Of a stretch of DNA of 64,000 nt, positions 36,386 through 48,200 are shown piece after piece. Made by a program: the position numbers and the translations under genes. This stretch comes from Roseateles oligotrophus. GTDB taxonomy: Bacteria; Pseudomonadota; Gammaproteobacteria; Burkholderiales; Burkholderiaceae_C. The DNA lies in contig NZ_JAJIRN010000001.1 of the NCBI RefSeq assembly GCF_025717515.1, positions 372,001-436,000 on the forward strand, given 5' to 3'. Below the pieces are notes generated by a model that saw only the letters and a program-made list of their open reading frames with translations, made no database searches and was not told the DNA's origin. Numbering within the stretch: the stretch's first letter is position 1; the number at the start of each line of letters is the position of its first letter.

Positions 36386-37246
36386 ATGAGGATATTGCCC
36401 AGGCTGACCCAATGCAGCGCCACGCTGACCCATGAGGTGACGGTGCTGGACGAGTTCGGGCTCAGGCGGCAGATGAGTATTCCGGCCGAGCGGCCCTTGA
36501 CGGTGTTTGTCGACAAGCGCGAGCTGGTCACCTTGATGACGCTGGGCCTGGCGCCCGAGTTGCTGGTGCTGGGCTATTTGCGCAATCAAAGGCTGATCAA
36601 GGACGTCAGCGACATCGAATCGATCACGGTCGACTGGGAGGTTGGCGCAGCGGCCGTGCGCACGCGCGCCGGTATTGCCGATATCGAGGAGAAGACGGCG
36701 CAGCGCGTGGTGACCACCGGCTGCGGCCAGGGCACGGTGTTCGGCGCTTTGATGGCCGATGTGAACAGCATCAAGCTGCCCAGCGCGGCCAGCGCGCGCC
36801 TGTGCCAAAGCAGCCTGTACGCGATGCTGGAGACCGCCCGCAAGCTCGACAGCGTCTACAAAAAGGCCGGCTCGGTGCATGGCTGCGCGCTTTTTTGCGG
36901 CGAGCAGATGCTGGTGCATATGGAGGATGTGGGGCGTCACAACGCGATCGACAGCATTGCCGGCTGGATGTGGATGCAGCCGGGTGAATCTCCCGTTAGC
37001 GGCGCCGACAAATGCTTTTACACCACCGGTCGGCTGACCAGCGAGATGGTGATGAAGTCGGCCCAGATGGGCGTGCCCATCATCGTTTCACGCAATGGCA
37101 TCACGCAGATGGGCCATGCTTTGGGTCAGCAACTCGGCCTGACCCTGATTGGTCGCGCCAAAGGTAAACATTTCATTTGCTACAGCGGCTTTGATCGGTT
37201 CGATGCCGAACCAGAGCCGGCCCGCGTGAGCTCGGAGGCATCATGA
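36386..37246 (+). CDS. fdhD: Formate dehydrogenase accessory sulfurtransferase
   Basis: The 286-residue protein has FdhD features: ERPLTVFVDKRELVTLMTLG, LVLGYLRNQRLI, the cysteine loop VTTGCGQGTVFG, VHMEDVGRHNAIDSIAG and CFYTTGRLTSEMVMKSAQMG. It moves sulfur from a cysteine desulfurase to the cofactor of formate dehydrogenase. The loop shows one cysteine here rather than the CxxC of the enteric enzyme. Its stop overlaps the nitroreductase start by four bases. Confidence 0.93.
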   Translation: MRILPRLTQCSATLTHEVTVLDEFGLRRQMSIPAERPLTVFVDKRELVTLMTLGLAPELLVLGYLRNQRLIKDVSDIESITVDWEVGAAAVRTRAGIADIEEKTAQRVVTTGCGQGTVFGALMADVNSIKLPSAASARLCQSSLYAMLETARKLDSVYKKAGSVHGCALFCGEQMLVHMEDVGRHNAIDSIAGWMWMQPGESPVSGADKCFYTTGRLTSEMVMKSAQMGVPIIVSRNGITQMGHALGQQLGLTLIGRAKGKHFICYSGFDRFDAEPEPARVSSEAS

Positions 37247-37833
37247 CGATTGAGAGAGAAGCCTTGCAAGCCTTGCTGAGCCGCTATTCGGTCGGCCCCA
37301 AACATCTCAGCGAGCCTGGCCCCGATCAGGCGGAGCTGAGCCTGATGGTGGAGGCGGCCTTGCGCGCACCCGACCACGCTGAGCTGCTGCCATTTCGCTT
37401 CAAGGTCGTGCGCGGCGCGGCGCGTGCGCAGATGGCCGACCTGTTTGCCGCCGCCGCAAGGGCGGCGGGCAAGGACGAGGCCGGTGCCGCGATGGATGCC
37501 GAGCGGGCCTTGCGTGCGCCGGTCACGGTGGCCGTGCTGGCGCGCATCGATCTGGGCCACCCCTTGGTGCCGGCGCATGAGCAATGGGCTTGCGTCGGCG
37601 GGGCCTTGAGTAATTTTCTCAATGCCGCGCACTTATTGGGTTATGGCGGCAAGATGCTGTCCGGCGCCAAGGTGCGCGATGCGAACGTCATGGCGGCGTT
37701 TTGTGGCCCCGGCGAAACGCTGTTGGGCTGGATCGCGCTGGGAACGCCGCTGCGGCGCGCGGCCGGCCCATCGAGAAAGGGCGGCGTCGAGCAAGCCCTT
37801 TCCGAGTGGACTCAGCCAGCAAGTCCTACATAA
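37243..37833 (+). CDS. Nitroreductase family protein
   Basis: The 196-residue protein has the FMN-binding nitroreductase pattern: an N-terminal [14 protein letters not shown] region, [43 protein letters not shown] and LGWIALGTP. It resembles small YdjA-type reductases. The substrate is unknown. It is translationally coupled to fdhD. Its 3' end overlaps the convergent YebC-family gene by 22 bp. Confidence 0.88.
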   Translation: MTIEREALQALLSRYSVGPKHLSEPGPDQAELSLMVEAALRAPDHAELLPFRFKVVRGAARAQMADLFAAAARAAGKDEAGAAMDAERALRAPVTVAVLARIDLGHPLVPAHEQWACVGGALSNFLNAAHLLGYGGKMLSGAKVRDANVMAAFCGPGETLLGWIALGTPLRRAAGPSRKGGVEQALSEWTQPASPT

Positions 37834-38510
37834 ACGTTCTGCACATCATCTTGGCCGTCAATGGCGTCGAGGAAATGCTCGACCTCGGCCATTTCGGCCT
37901 CGTTCAGGCTGACCGGGCTCTTGGACTTGTAGCCGATCTTGGCCGACAGCACGGTGAATCCGAAGTTAGGTAGCGCGCGGCAGACCAGGTCCAGATCGGT
38001 CGGGTCGGTCAAGAACAACGTGGCCCCGTCTTCGCCAGGCTCAAAGTCCTGCGCGCCGGCTTCGATCGCCGCCAACTCGGGGTCGGCACCCGGGTTCGGG
38101 GCGGCTTCGATCATGCCCAGATGGTCAAAGTCCCAAGCCACCGAGCCGGCGGCGCCGAGTTGGCCCTTGCGGAAACAGACGCGAATCTCGGACACGGTGC
38201 GGTTGAGGTTGTCGGTCAGGCATTCCACGATCACCGGTACCCGGTGCGGTGCAAAACCTTCGTAGGTGACACGCTCGAAATGCACCGGATCACCCAGCAG
38301 ACCGGCGCCTTTTTTGATCGCCCGCTCGATCGTGTCGCGCGGCATCGAGACTTTTTTGGCCTGCTCGACCACCAGGCGCAGGCGCGAGTTCATATCGGGG
38401 TCGGCGCCATTGCGGGCCGCCACCATCAGGTCTTTTGACAACTTGCCGAAGGCCCGACCACGGGCATTGGCCGCCAGGTCTTTGTGTTTAGCTTTCCATT
38501 GCGCGCCCAT
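37812..38510 (-). CDS. YebC/PmpR-family protein
   Basis: The 232-residue protein has the YebC pattern: [28 protein letters not shown] at the N-terminus, [25 protein letters not shown], and [23 protein letters not shown]. It starts MGAQWK like the YeeN subgroup rather than MAGHSKW. Family members act as DNA-binding regulators or as translation factors helping with proline stretches. It lies 62 bp downstream of moeA on the same strand. Confidence 0.9.
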   Translation of the reverse strand: MGAQWKAKHKDLAANARGRAFGKLSKDLMVAARNGADPDMNSRLRLVVEQAKKVSMPRDTIERAIKKGAGLLGDPVHFERVTYEGFAPHRVPVIVECLTDNLNRTVSEIRVCFRKGQLGAAGSVAWDFDHLGMIEAAPNPGADPELAAIEAGAQDFEPGEDGATLFLTDPTDLDLVCRALPNFGFTVLSAKIGYKSKSPVSLNEAEMAEVEHFLDAIDGQDDVQNVYVGLAG

Positions 38511-38572
38511 CTTCGAGTCTCCTTTGTTGAAGGCGAGGTTTATACAGCACCCCGACCCCCGATTGAAAATTG

Positions 38573-39871
38573 CTAGATCAAACCATCAAACGGCAACACA
38601 TCCACCCAGTCACCCGCCGCTACATCGCCCTGCGCGTGGCCCAGCACGACCAGACCATTGGCCTGGCTCATGCTGGACAGAATGCCCGAGCCTTGATTGC
38701 CGGTGATGTCGACCTGCCATTGCCCATCTTGGCCGCGGCCGACGATGCCGCGCTGATATTCGGTGCGACCGGCTTTTTTGCGCAAGGCCTTGCTGCTGCT
38801 GGCTCGCAGCATCGGCAAGGGGTCAGGGCTTGCCCCGCTCATGCGCAAAAGTGCTTCGCGTACAAAAGCGTAAAAGGTCACCATCACCGCGACCGGATTG
38901 CCGGGCAGGCCGAACAGCAGCGCTTGATGTTCACCCGAATTGATCCGCCCGATCGCCATCGGCCGGCCTGGCCGCATTGCGATCTTCCAGAACAGCACCT
39001 CGCCGAGTTCGGCCATCACCTGTTTGGTGTGGTCGGCCTCGCCGACGCTGACCCCGCCGGAGCTGATGACGGCATCGGCCTCGGCTGCGGCACGGGTAAA
39101 CGCATCGCGCAAGGCCGCGGGCTGGTCACGCACGATGCCCAGGTCGATCACCTCCAGCCCCAAGCGCTCCAGCATTGCCCACATCGTGTATCTGTTGCTG
39201 TCGTAGACGCAGCCCGCAGGTAGGGGCGCCCCCACGCCTCGCAGTTCGTCGCCGGTCGACATGATGGCGACCTTCAGGCGCCGCCAGACCGGCACTTCGG
39301 CCAGACCCAGCGAGGCCAAAAGCCCCAGGTCGGCGGGCTTCAATATGCGGCCCGCAGCGAGCGCCACACTGCCCAGTGCGAGGTCTTCACCGGCCAGGCG
39401 GCGGTTGTCGCCGGCACGCAAAATACCCGGCGAAATCACGATGAACTCACCCGAGTCACCAGCCACGCGAGTCAGTTCCTGGGGTACGACGGTGTCCAGG
39501 CCCGGCGGCATCAAGGCGCCGGTCATGATGCGCTGGCAATGGCCGGGCGCCAAGGTCGCGCTGGGTGCGCTGCCGGCGAGGCTGGTTCCGGCCAGTCGCA
39601 AGCGGGTCTCGCCTTCGACCGCCAAGTCGCTGGCACGCAGTGCATAGCCGTCCATCGCCGAGTTGTCGGCGGCGGGCACTTGCAGCGGCGAGATGATGTC
39701 GGCGGCCAAAACCCGGCCCAGCGCAGCGCGCAGGCCCACGCGCTCCGCTTGCTGCGGCAAGGGCAGTAGCTTAGAGATGAATTTCTGGGCCACGTCGACC
39801 GGCAAGGCTTGTGGGTCGTAACCGTCCAGTTGGGCGGCAATGTCGGCAAGAGCTAAGTTCATGGGGTGCAT
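38573..39871 (-). CDS. moeA: Molybdopterin molybdenumtransferase
   Basis: The 432-residue protein has the MoeA pattern: [40 protein letters not shown], a central MPT-binding domain with [23 protein letters not shown] and [16 protein letters not shown], and [14 protein letters not shown]. It inserts molybdate (or tungstate) into molybdopterin-AMP. The ATG at 39862 (MNLALADI) is an equally likely start. It belongs to a minus-strand run with moaA, and converges on the formate dehydrogenase operon. Confidence 0.95.
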   Translation of the reverse strand: MHPMNLALADIAAQLDGYDPQALPVDVAQKFISKLLPLPQQAERVGLRAALGRVLAADIISPLQVPAADNSAMDGYALRASDLAVEGETRLRLAGTSLAGSAPSATLAPGHCQRIMTGALMPPGLDTVVPQELTRVAGDSGEFIVISPGILRAGDNRRLAGEDLALGSVALAAGRILKPADLGLLASLGLAEVPVWRRLKVAIMSTGDELRGVGAPLPAGCVYDSNRYTMWAMLERLGLEVIDLGIVRDQPAALRDAFTRAAAEADAVISSGGVSVGEADHTKQVMAELGEVLFWKIAMRPGRPMAIGRINSGEHQALLFGLPGNPVAVMVTFYAFVREALLRMSGASPDPLPMLRASSSKALRKKAGRTEYQRGIVGRGQDGQWQVDITGNQGSGILSSMSQANGLVVLGHAQGDVAAGDWVDVLPFDGLI

Positions 39872-39912
39872 TCTGGCGGCAAGAGTGACGCCGGAGCTTG
39901 GTTTAGTTTGAC

Positions 39913-40515
39913 TTAGGGCAAAGCCCGGTCATTCAAGGCCGCATGAACCCGCAGCGCCACATAGGCATCATTGGCCGCATAAAGCAATTGCCGGGGCGTC
40001 AGCTGACGCTCGGCCCAGTTGGAGGTGGTGACTTTTTTGGACTTGTGAAATTTCTGCTGGAACATGATGGCCACCGCGGCGCGCGCGCCGGTCGAGTTGG
40101 CATAGCCTTCCTTGCGGAAAATCGTATTCAGATCCAGCACGGCGGCGAGGCGAAGGCCGAGCTTGTGCTGAATCTGCTCATGGTCGGACTCGAGCCCGAA
40201 GCCGACCTTCAAGACCGCGCTGGAACAGAGCAGATCGGCCAAAAAATGCCGGCAATCTTCGTGGTGCAGCTGGAAAATATAGGCCTTTTGCGTGGTCGCG
40301 AATTGAACGATGTGAGGGCCTTCGCTGACCTCGTCCTTCAGAAACGTCGGCTTGGATTCGGTGTCGAAGCCGACGATGCCGGCCCGGCTGATGTCTGCGG
40401 CGGCGGCCTCAAATTGAGTTGCCGTGTTGGGTACCAGGATCTGCTCCAGGCCCAGGCATTCAAATGCAGGCAGTAGCGTGGTCTGCTCTTTGCTTGGAGC
40501 GACTTTTCTTGTCAT
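39913..40515 (-). CDS. DEDDy 3'-5' exonuclease, RNase D-like
   Basis: The 200-residue protein has the exonuclease motifs GFDTESKP (D and E of motif I), GFGLESDHEQIQ (motif II) and YAANDAYVAL (Y and D of motif III). It lacks the HRDC domains of full RNase D, so it is a single-domain enzyme. The substrate could be RNA or DNA. It lies between the GNAT gene (25 bp) and moeA (41 bp) on the same strand. Confidence 0.88.
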   Translation of the reverse strand: MTRKVAPSKEQTTLLPAFECLGLEQILVPNTATQFEAAAADISRAGIVGFDTESKPTFLKDEVSEGPHIVQFATTQKAYIFQLHHEDCRHFLADLLCSSAVLKVGFGLESDHEQIQHKLGLRLAAVLDLNTIFRKEGYANSTGARAAVAIMFQQKFHKSKKVTTSNWAERQLTPRQLLYAANDAYVALRVHAALNDRALP

Positions 40516-40540
40516 GGCTTGTTCTCGATTCGGGGCAGGT

Positions 40541-41077
40541 TCAACGCAGGCGGCGACACATCAGGTCCTTGTCGACCAATTGCCCATCCGGCAATTTGAT
40601 CGCACCTTCCAGCCGCCCATAACGCTGAAAACCGCAGCGCTCATAGAGGCGCACGGCGCGCTCGTTGCTGCTGGTGACGCTCAAGGTCACCAGCTCCAGC
40701 ACCGGCTCGCCTTGCAGCAGCGCCAAGGCACGTTCCAGTAGCTGGCGGCCGACACCCCGGCCATGCAAATCATTGCTGACCATCATGCCGACGATGTGCG
40801 CGACATGGCGCACCTTGACGCGTGCCTCATGTTCGCAGCTGATGGCGCCCACCATTTGCGGCCCGTCCCAGGCTGCCAGCGTAAATAGATTGGCCCCGTC
40901 ACTGCCGCCGCTCAAGCGGCTGCGATAGCTGTCCGCGTCGCGCTTCAATTCGGTTGCCGCGTCGGAGGTGAAGGCCTGCGGGTGGGCCGCCAACATGCCG
41001 TCGCGCAGCTTTTTATAGTCCGCCAAATCGGCCTGACGCAGCAGTTTGATCAAGGGCCCCTGGGTTTGTGCGGGCAT
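40541..41077 (-). CDS. GNAT family N-acetyltransferase
   Basis: The 178-residue protein has the GNAT acetyl-CoA motif GMMVSNDLHGRGVGRQLLERAL (here split as VSNDLHGRGVGRQLL) and the late motif SNERAVRLYERCGFQRYG. The substrate is unknown. The start is six bases after the moaA stop, so the two are co-transcribed. Confidence 0.9.
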   Translation of the reverse strand: MPAQTQGPLIKLLRQADLADYKKLRDGMLAAHPQAFTSDAATELKRDADSYRSRLSGGSDGANLFTLAAWDGPQMVGAISCEHEARVKVRHVAHIVGMMVSNDLHGRGVGRQLLERALALLQGEPVLELVTLSVTSSNERAVRLYERCGFQRYGRLEGAIKLPDGQLVDKDLMCRRLR

Positions 41078-41083
41078 GCGGAT

Positions 41084-42199
41084 TCAGCCTCCGATGTAAT
41101 GCATTTCGACCCTGCGCTCGCCGTTGCCAAGTTCGGCAGCGCCGCTGGCGCGCAGTTGCGAATAGCGGTCGCTGCGAGCCCCCCACAGCAGTCCAATGGC
41201 GCCGCTGAGTTCGGCGTCACTGGCCCCGCCGCGCAGCAGTGCGCGCAGATCATGGCCGCGGTGGGCGAACAAGCAGGTGTAAAGCTTGCCCTCGGTGGAC
41301 AGCCGGGCGCGGTTGCAGTCGCCGCAAAAAGCTTGCGTGACGCTGGAGATCAGGCCGATTTCGCCCTGGCCGTCGGCATATGACCAACGCTCGGCGGTTT
41401 CGCCGCTGACGCTGGCCGACAGAGGCTGCAGCTCAAACTCCTGGCGCAGCCGCGCCAGCACCTCGCTGGACGGCAGGACCTCGTCCATACGCCAGCCATT
41501 GCTGGCGCCGACATCCATGTATTCGATGAAGCGCAGCGTGACGCCGCTGCCACGGAAATGCCGCGCCATCGGCAAGATTTCCTGCTCATTGCTGCCGCGC
41601 TTGACCACCATATTGACCTTGATCGGCCCCAGGCCGGCTTGAGCCGCCGCCTCGATGCCGGCCAGAACATCGGCAACCGGGAAGCCGACATCATTCATGC
41701 GCTGGAATACCGCGTCATCGAGCCCGTCAAGGCTGACCGTCACGCGTTGCAGGCCGGCGGCCTTCAACGATGCGGCCTTGCGGGCCAGCAGCGAACCATT
41801 GGTCGTCAGGGTCAGGTCCAGCGGCAGACCCTCGGGCGTGCGGATCTCGCTGAGCATCTCGATCAGCGCCTCGATATGGCGGCGCAGCAGCGGCTCGCCA
41901 CCGGTCAGGCGAAGTTTTTGCACGCCATGTGCGACAAAGACCCGAGCCATCCGGGTGATTTCTTCGAAGCTGAGCAAATCGCTGTGCGGCAAGAACTCGT
42001 ACTGCTTGTCAAACACCTGCTTGGGCATGCAGTAGCTGCAGCGGAAGTTGCAGCGATCGGTGACCGAGATGCGCAGATCGCGCAATGGGCGCCCGAGCGC
42101 GTCGGCAAGCAAGCCCGTCGGGGGCGCAAGCTGTGCCGGAAGCGCTGGAACAGAAGGGGCTCGGCGTTGGTCGAGGAGGGGAATGACCTTGTCTGACAT
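41084..42199 (-). CDS. moaA: GTP 3',8-cyclase (molybdenum cofactor biosynthesis A)
   Basis: The 371-residue radical-SAM enzyme has the N-terminal cluster motif [11 protein letters not shown] and the C-terminal cluster motif [20 protein letters not shown]. It ends in GG, as MoaA proteins do. It converts GTP to the first pterin precursor of the cofactor. An N-terminal extension of about 30 residues is proline-rich. It lies 53 bp downstream of the giant repeat-protein gene on the same strand and leads the moaA-GNAT-exonuclease-moeA run. Confidence 0.96.
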   Translation of the reverse strand: MSDKVIPLLDQRRAPSVPALPAQLAPPTGLLADALGRPLRDLRISVTDRCNFRCSYCMPKQVFDKQYEFLPHSDLLSFEEITRMARVFVAHGVQKLRLTGGEPLLRRHIEALIEMLSEIRTPEGLPLDLTLTTNGSLLARKAASLKAAGLQRVTVSLDGLDDAVFQRMNDVGFPVADVLAGIEAAAQAGLGPIKVNMVVKRGSNEQEILPMARHFRGSGVTLRFIEYMDVGASNGWRMDEVLPSSEVLARLRQEFELQPLSASVSGETAERWSYADGQGEIGLISSVTQAFCGDCNRARLSTEGKLYTCLFAHRGHDLRALLRGGASDAELSGAIGLLWGARSDRYSQLRASGAAELGNGERRVEMHYIGG

Positions 42200-42252
42200 A
42201 GCGCTGCATTGTGCCCGCTTCAGGCCGCCTTGGCCGCCGACAGCACGGCGGG

Positions 42253-45200
42253 TCAGATGAGCAACTGCGCTTTGTTGCGCTCGAGTTCGTCTAGGAATTG
42301 CTCGGTGCGGAACATCGCGTGATGCGCCACGGCCTGCTGAGATTGCTCCGCAATGCTTGGTTCGGCGGCAGCAGACTTCTCGGCCAGCAGGCTGCCCGAC
42401 GGGCCTTGCAGCAAGTCGTGCAGCGACGGCCCCTGATCTGCCGTGCTGCTTTCCTTGGAGCCTTGCGCAAACCAGACATCAACCAATTCATGTTTGGCGC
42501 CGTCGGCGGTTTTGAAATTGGAGGCCATGCCGATCAAATTGCCGTTTTGAATCACTTCTTGATGATTGGCGTTCAGGTCCAGCTCAACGATGCCCAGCTC
42601 GGCCAGACTGTGCAGCTGGCCCTTGGCGCTGTTGCTGGCGCCGGTCCAGACCTGCAAATGATCGAACTCCGCGTCGGCGGCCGAAATCTTGCCGTCGTGA
42701 TTGCTGTCGAGCTGCGCCAGCGCGTGAAAGCCGTTGTCGGCCAGATGGCCATTGTTCAGCTTGGTCGCCGTGCCGAACAGTTCTGCGCCGTTGTCGATCT
42801 GGCCATTGCCATTGCGGTCCAGCGCCAGCATGCCGTTGCCGGCAGCGGCCCAGCCGATCTGCGAGGCGTGGCCGGTGGCGTTGATATCAAAAGTTACGCC
42901 GTTTTCAACACCCAGCGTATGGACACCGGCCGCTTCACCAACGCCGATGCCGCTCAGATCCAGCATCAGCGGCGAGGCGGCGGCCAACACGGCCAACTGG
43001 GCCGGCGTCATCGCTTCGCGCTGCGTACCGGTGAAGGCGGCCACATGGGCCATGTCCATGGTGGCGAGCTCTTGCGTGCTCATGGCGGCAATTTGGGTCT
43101 TGGTGAATGCCGCCACATCCAGGGTTGGCAAGGCATTCAGCTGCGCACCGGAGAGCGCCGCCACGGCCGCCGTGCCGAGCGCGGCGATTTGTGCGGGCAC
43201 GAAGAGCGCCAAGTGATTGGCCCCAAGCGCCTCGATGTGGCCGGCACTCAAGGCCGACACCTGGGCCGGCAACATGGCCTTCCATTGCAGCGGCTCCAGC
43301 GCGGCGATATGTTGGCTGCTGAGCTGCGCCACATCGGCCGGGCTCAGGCTGATGAACTGTGGCGCCGTCAAGGCGGCCAGCTGCTCCGGACGGAACTCGG
43401 CGATCTGGCTGGGGGCCATCGCGTGCAGCGCAGCCGTACTGAGCCCTGACATTTGGGCCGCGGTCAGCGTATCGAGCTGCGCGTGCTTGAGCGACAGCAC
43501 TTGGGTCGCGCTCAGGCCGCCCAACTGCTCGGCGCTCAAGGCCGCAATCGATGTGGTGGAGAGCTCACTCAGTCTGAATGGGGCGATGGCCCCTAACTGT
43601 GCCGGCGTCAATTCGCCCATATGAGTCGCGCCTAGCCCTTGCAGCTGTTCCAGGCTCAACGAGCCAATCGCGGCGGGACTCAAGGCCACCAATTGCTGCG
43701 GGCTAAAGGCATTGACCTGAGTGCCGCTCAGACCTTGCAGTTGCTGGGTAGTCAGCAGGTTGAGTTGACCCACGTTGAATGCCTGCAAGGCCTGCGCCGA
43801 CATCGCGTGCAACTGGGCGGCATCGAGCGCGCCGATTTGGCCGTCACTCAGGGCGGCGATTTGAGTCGGCCGCAAGGCGCCGAAGTTGTCGGCGCTGATC
43901 GCATCCAAGGCCGCGGTGCTCAAGGCGCGAAGGCTATCGGGGTTGATCGCTTGCAGTTGACTGCTGCTCAGCAGAACAAGCTGTGCGGCGCTTAGCGCTT
44001 GGACCTGGCCGGGATTGAGCGCCTGCATGGTGTCCAGGCCCAGCAGCGGCAACTCGTTCTTGTTCAATGTGCCGACCTGCGCGCTCGTCATGGCCAGCAA
44101 TTGCGTACTGCTGAAGGCCGCGAATTGGGCGCCGCTGAGGTTTTGCAGGGCCGCGACCGACAGCGCTTCCATCTGGCCCGTGTTCAGGCTGGCCAACTCG
44201 GCGGTGCTGAGTCCGGGGGCTTGAGTGGCGGTCAAGACCGCCAATTGCGCGGTGCTGATTTCGGGTCTTGCTTGCGCGGTGATCTGGGCGATGGCGCTGC
44301 TGCTCAGGCTGGCGAATGTGGCCGTGCTGACGGCGGCAAGGTCATACATCACCAGCGCCGTCAATTGATCACTGTTCAATGCGGCAATGGCCGTGGGCTG
44401 CAGCGCATAGACCTGCTGGCTTGAGAAGGCATCCAGCTGGGTGGTGTTCATCACACCCAGTTCCGAGCTGGTCAGGGCTTGCACCTGCTCCGTCGCCAGC
44501 GCGCCGAGGTGGGCCGCGCTCAGCAGTTTGATGGACGAGGTCGACAGGGCAGGGATGGTTGCGGCATTGAGGGCCGCTACTTGTGCCGTGCTGAGCGCCA
44601 GAATGTCAGAGCTGCTGAAGGCCTGAATCTGACTGCTTGTCAGGCCGGCTATTTGAGCGGTACTGAGCAAGGGAAGGGCTGCGCTCAGCGATGGCCAGAC
44701 GGTAGCGGCCAAAGCGCCAATCTGCCCGCTGCCCAAGGCTTGAATCTGCGTGCTGTTGAATTCCTGCATCTGGGCGCTGTCGAGTTGATGCAGCGCCTTG
44801 TTCGACAGCGCTTGAATTTGCAGCGTGGACAGTGATTGAATCTGGGTCTGCGAGAAGCTGATCAAAGCGTTGCCGCTGAGTGCGCGCAGCGCATCTGTTT
44901 CCAGACCTTGCAGCTGCTGCGTACCCATCGCACGCCATTGTTGGGTGCTGAAACCACTCAAGGAGGCAGCATCCAATGCTGAGGCTTGGCCGACGCTCAG
45001 GTGGGTAACTTGGGCCGTCGACAGGGTGCTCAGCTGGCGCGAACCGAGTTCGCCCCATTGTTCATCGCTGAGCATGTTGAGGTGGTTGGTGCCCAGGCTG
45101 CGCAATGCTGCGCTTGAGAGGCTGAGCACTTGCTGCGAGCCCAATGCCAGTACGGCGTCTGGCGCCAAACTATTGAATTGGGCGGTGGTAAGGACGGCGA

Positions 45201-48200
45201 TAGCCGCCGTATTGAGCGAGCCCATCTGGGCGCTGTCGATGCCAGCCCATTGGGCGTTTGACCAAGCATGTGCCGCTTGGGTGCCCAATACTTGCATTTG
45301 CGCAGGCGTCAACGAAGCCAATTGTGCCGCAGACATCGCCTCTGCCGCCTTGGCCGACAGCGAGCTTAGGGCTGCAGTGCTAATGGCCGCGATTTGGTCG
45401 GGCGTAAGGAGGCCGATTTGATGGGCCGTTAGCCCGGCCACTTGTTGTCCGATAAATCCACCCACTTGTGCGCCGCTGAGGGTGGCGATGACAGCATCGC
45501 CTAGCGACTGGATTTGCACCGCCCGGAGACCGGCAATTTGGCTTGGGGTCAAGGCATCCAGGCTGAGCACCTTGACCGCGTCAAGCGACAAGCTGCCTAT
45601 GGCCGAGGGACTCAAGGCTTGCAGCTGTAGATGCGAAAGCGCTTGTAGCTGTGCCCCGCTCATGGCCACCAGTTGGCGGCTGCCCAGAGATTCAATCTGA
45701 TCGGAGCTCATGCCCTGCATGGCGGCGGTGCTGAGGCGATTGAACTGGCTGGGGCTGAGTGCAGTCAACTCGACAGTCGTCAACATCGACGCCTGCGTGG
45801 CGCCCAGCGAAGCGATTTGCGTCAATGTCAGCGAGGCTATATTGGCGGGCCCAAGAGCGGCCCATTGATCGACATTCAGAACCTGCAACTGATTGGGGGT
45901 AAGGCTGCTTAGTGCGAGCTTTGAGAGGGAGGCAATTTGCTCGGGCTCAAGGGCCTTGATCTGTTCGGCGCTCAAGGCCATTGCCGCACCGGCGCCCAAG
46001 GCGCGCAGGGCCGCATTGCTAAGGGCGGCCAGCTGATCGGGGAGGAGGGCCTTGATCTGTTGGGCCTGTAGACCGGCGGCCTGGGTGGCGCTCAAACCTC
46101 CCATCTGGTCAATGCTCAGCGAAGCCAATACGGCGTCAGGTAGGGCTCGCAACTGGGCCGGGCCTAGGCCAGCGAGCTGTCCGCCGCTCAGGGCAGCGAT
46201 GTCGTCCGTGCTCAAGGCAGCGACCTGGCTATTGTTCAGAGCGCCGAGGGCGCTTGAGCTGATGAAGCGAAATTGCTCTGCGCTCAGTGAACTGATTTGC
46301 GCCGGTGTAGCGCCGGCAAATTGGCGCGCGCCGATAGAGGCCAATTGATCAGCATTGAGCGAGGCAATGGCCTCGGCGTTAAGTCGGCTGAACTGGTTTG
46401 CCGTCAATGCCGCGACCTGAGACGCACTCAGCGCGTCGATTTGAATAGATCCCAGTGCAGCGATTTGTGCCGTACCTAGCAATGCAATCTGTGCCGGGGA
46501 AAGGGTCGCTAATTGCGCCGGCGTTAACCCCACGATCAAGCCAGTGGTCAGTGCGTTGATGGCCGCGCCGGAGAGAGCGTGAAATTGATTTGCATCCAAA
46601 GCGGCCACTTGGCTGCTGCTCAGGGCGCTGGCGCTGGCGGCGCCGAGACCGCTGATGGCGCTGGTGCTCAGCACCATGATTTGCTCGATGCTGAGCTGGC
46701 GCAACTGGGCGGCACTGAGTCCGCCCAGTTGCGCGGAGCTGATGGCACCGATCTGCTCAAGGCCAAGCTTGGGGATCAAACTCTCGCCCAAGCCTTGCAG
46801 TTGACCTGCGCTGATGGATTGAAATTGCTTTGAGCTCAGTGCTTCAAAGTCATCCGAGCTCATTCCCGCCAGTTGTCTGCTGCTCAGGCTGTGCAAAGTG
46901 CTGACCGATAAAGCCGCTACGTCGCTACTGCTCAATAGACTGAATTGCGCGCTGTTCAGGCCTCGCAACTGTTTGCTGCTGAGCAGACCGACCTGCTCCG
47001 CCGTTAGCTCGGCAATGGCCTCGTCCCCCAGGCGGCCGAACTGGCTAGAGCTCAGCGCTATCAGCTGGCTGCTTGTCAATGCGCCAACAATGTCAGCATC
47101 CAAGCCCGCCAGTTGCGTGCTGCTCAGCGCGGCGATTTGCACACTCGTTAGAGCGCTCAGTTGGTCCGAGTCGAGCTGGTTCAGTTGTGTCGTCTGCAGC
47201 GCACGTATGGCTTGGGTGCTGAATGCCCGCACTTGTTCAGGCAACAGAGCGTCGAGTTGCGGTTCGGTCAAGGCGGCGATGCCGGAGCCGGCCAGCCCGC
47301 GCAAGGCAGCGGTGCTCAGGGCCGCAATTTGCTCCTCATTCAAATGCTGCAATTGATGCACACTGAAGGCGTTCAGCTGGCTGGAGCTTAAGGCCGCAAT
47401 TTGTTCGGTATTGAGGGCGGCCTGGGCAAGGTCGGACAACCCCCGCAGGGCCGCGCTACTGAGGCCTCTGAGTTGAGCGGGATCGAGTGCGGCGATTTGT
47501 TCCGGGCTGAGTGCTTGCAAGGACGCGCTGCCAAAGCCGGCCAGGGCCGAGCTTGAAAGGGCATGCAGTTGTGAGTCGTCCAAACCGGCCAGAGCCAAGC
47601 TATTCAAGCCGGCGGCCTGGGCCGAACTGAAAGAGGAAATCTGTGCCTCACTGAGGCTGGCCAGTTCAGTCGCATCGAGTTGCGAGATATGCCGGCTGCT
47701 TAGCCCTCGCAGCTGTGCGGTCTCCAGGCTTTGTAGATCGGAGGCTTCCAGCGCATTGAACTGCTGTGTACTCAGCACCCGGAACTGACTACTGGTTAGA
47801 CCATCGAGTTGTTCGTTGCTGAGTACGTCCAATTGTGTGGTGCTCAGTGCTTGCACCTGTGTGCTGGTCAATGCGCGCAGCTGATTCGAAGCGAGAGCGC
47901 CCAGGCCTTCGTCGGCAAAGGCGGCAATCTGCTGGGTCTTCAGGATGCGGATCTGACCTTCAGAAAAGCCTCGCACTGTGTCTGCGTGCAGGCCCTCAAT
48001 CTGACCGGTGCCGATGGCCGTCAAAGCCACATTCGAGATGGCTTGAATCTGGGGCGCAACCAAGGCGTCTAGCCATTCGGGCTTCAGGGCGGGCGCTTGT
48101 GCGCTCGTCAATGCGTGCAGTGCGTTGGCGCTGAGTGCAGCAATTTGATCGTCATGCAGCGCACCGAGCAAGTTGACCGGTACGAGGGGCATCGCACGGC

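Noticed and set aside
37812-37833. Overlap of the nitroreductase and YebC genes as a sign of misannotation
   Set aside because: Both have strong family patterns; a 22-bp convergent 3' overlap is normal.
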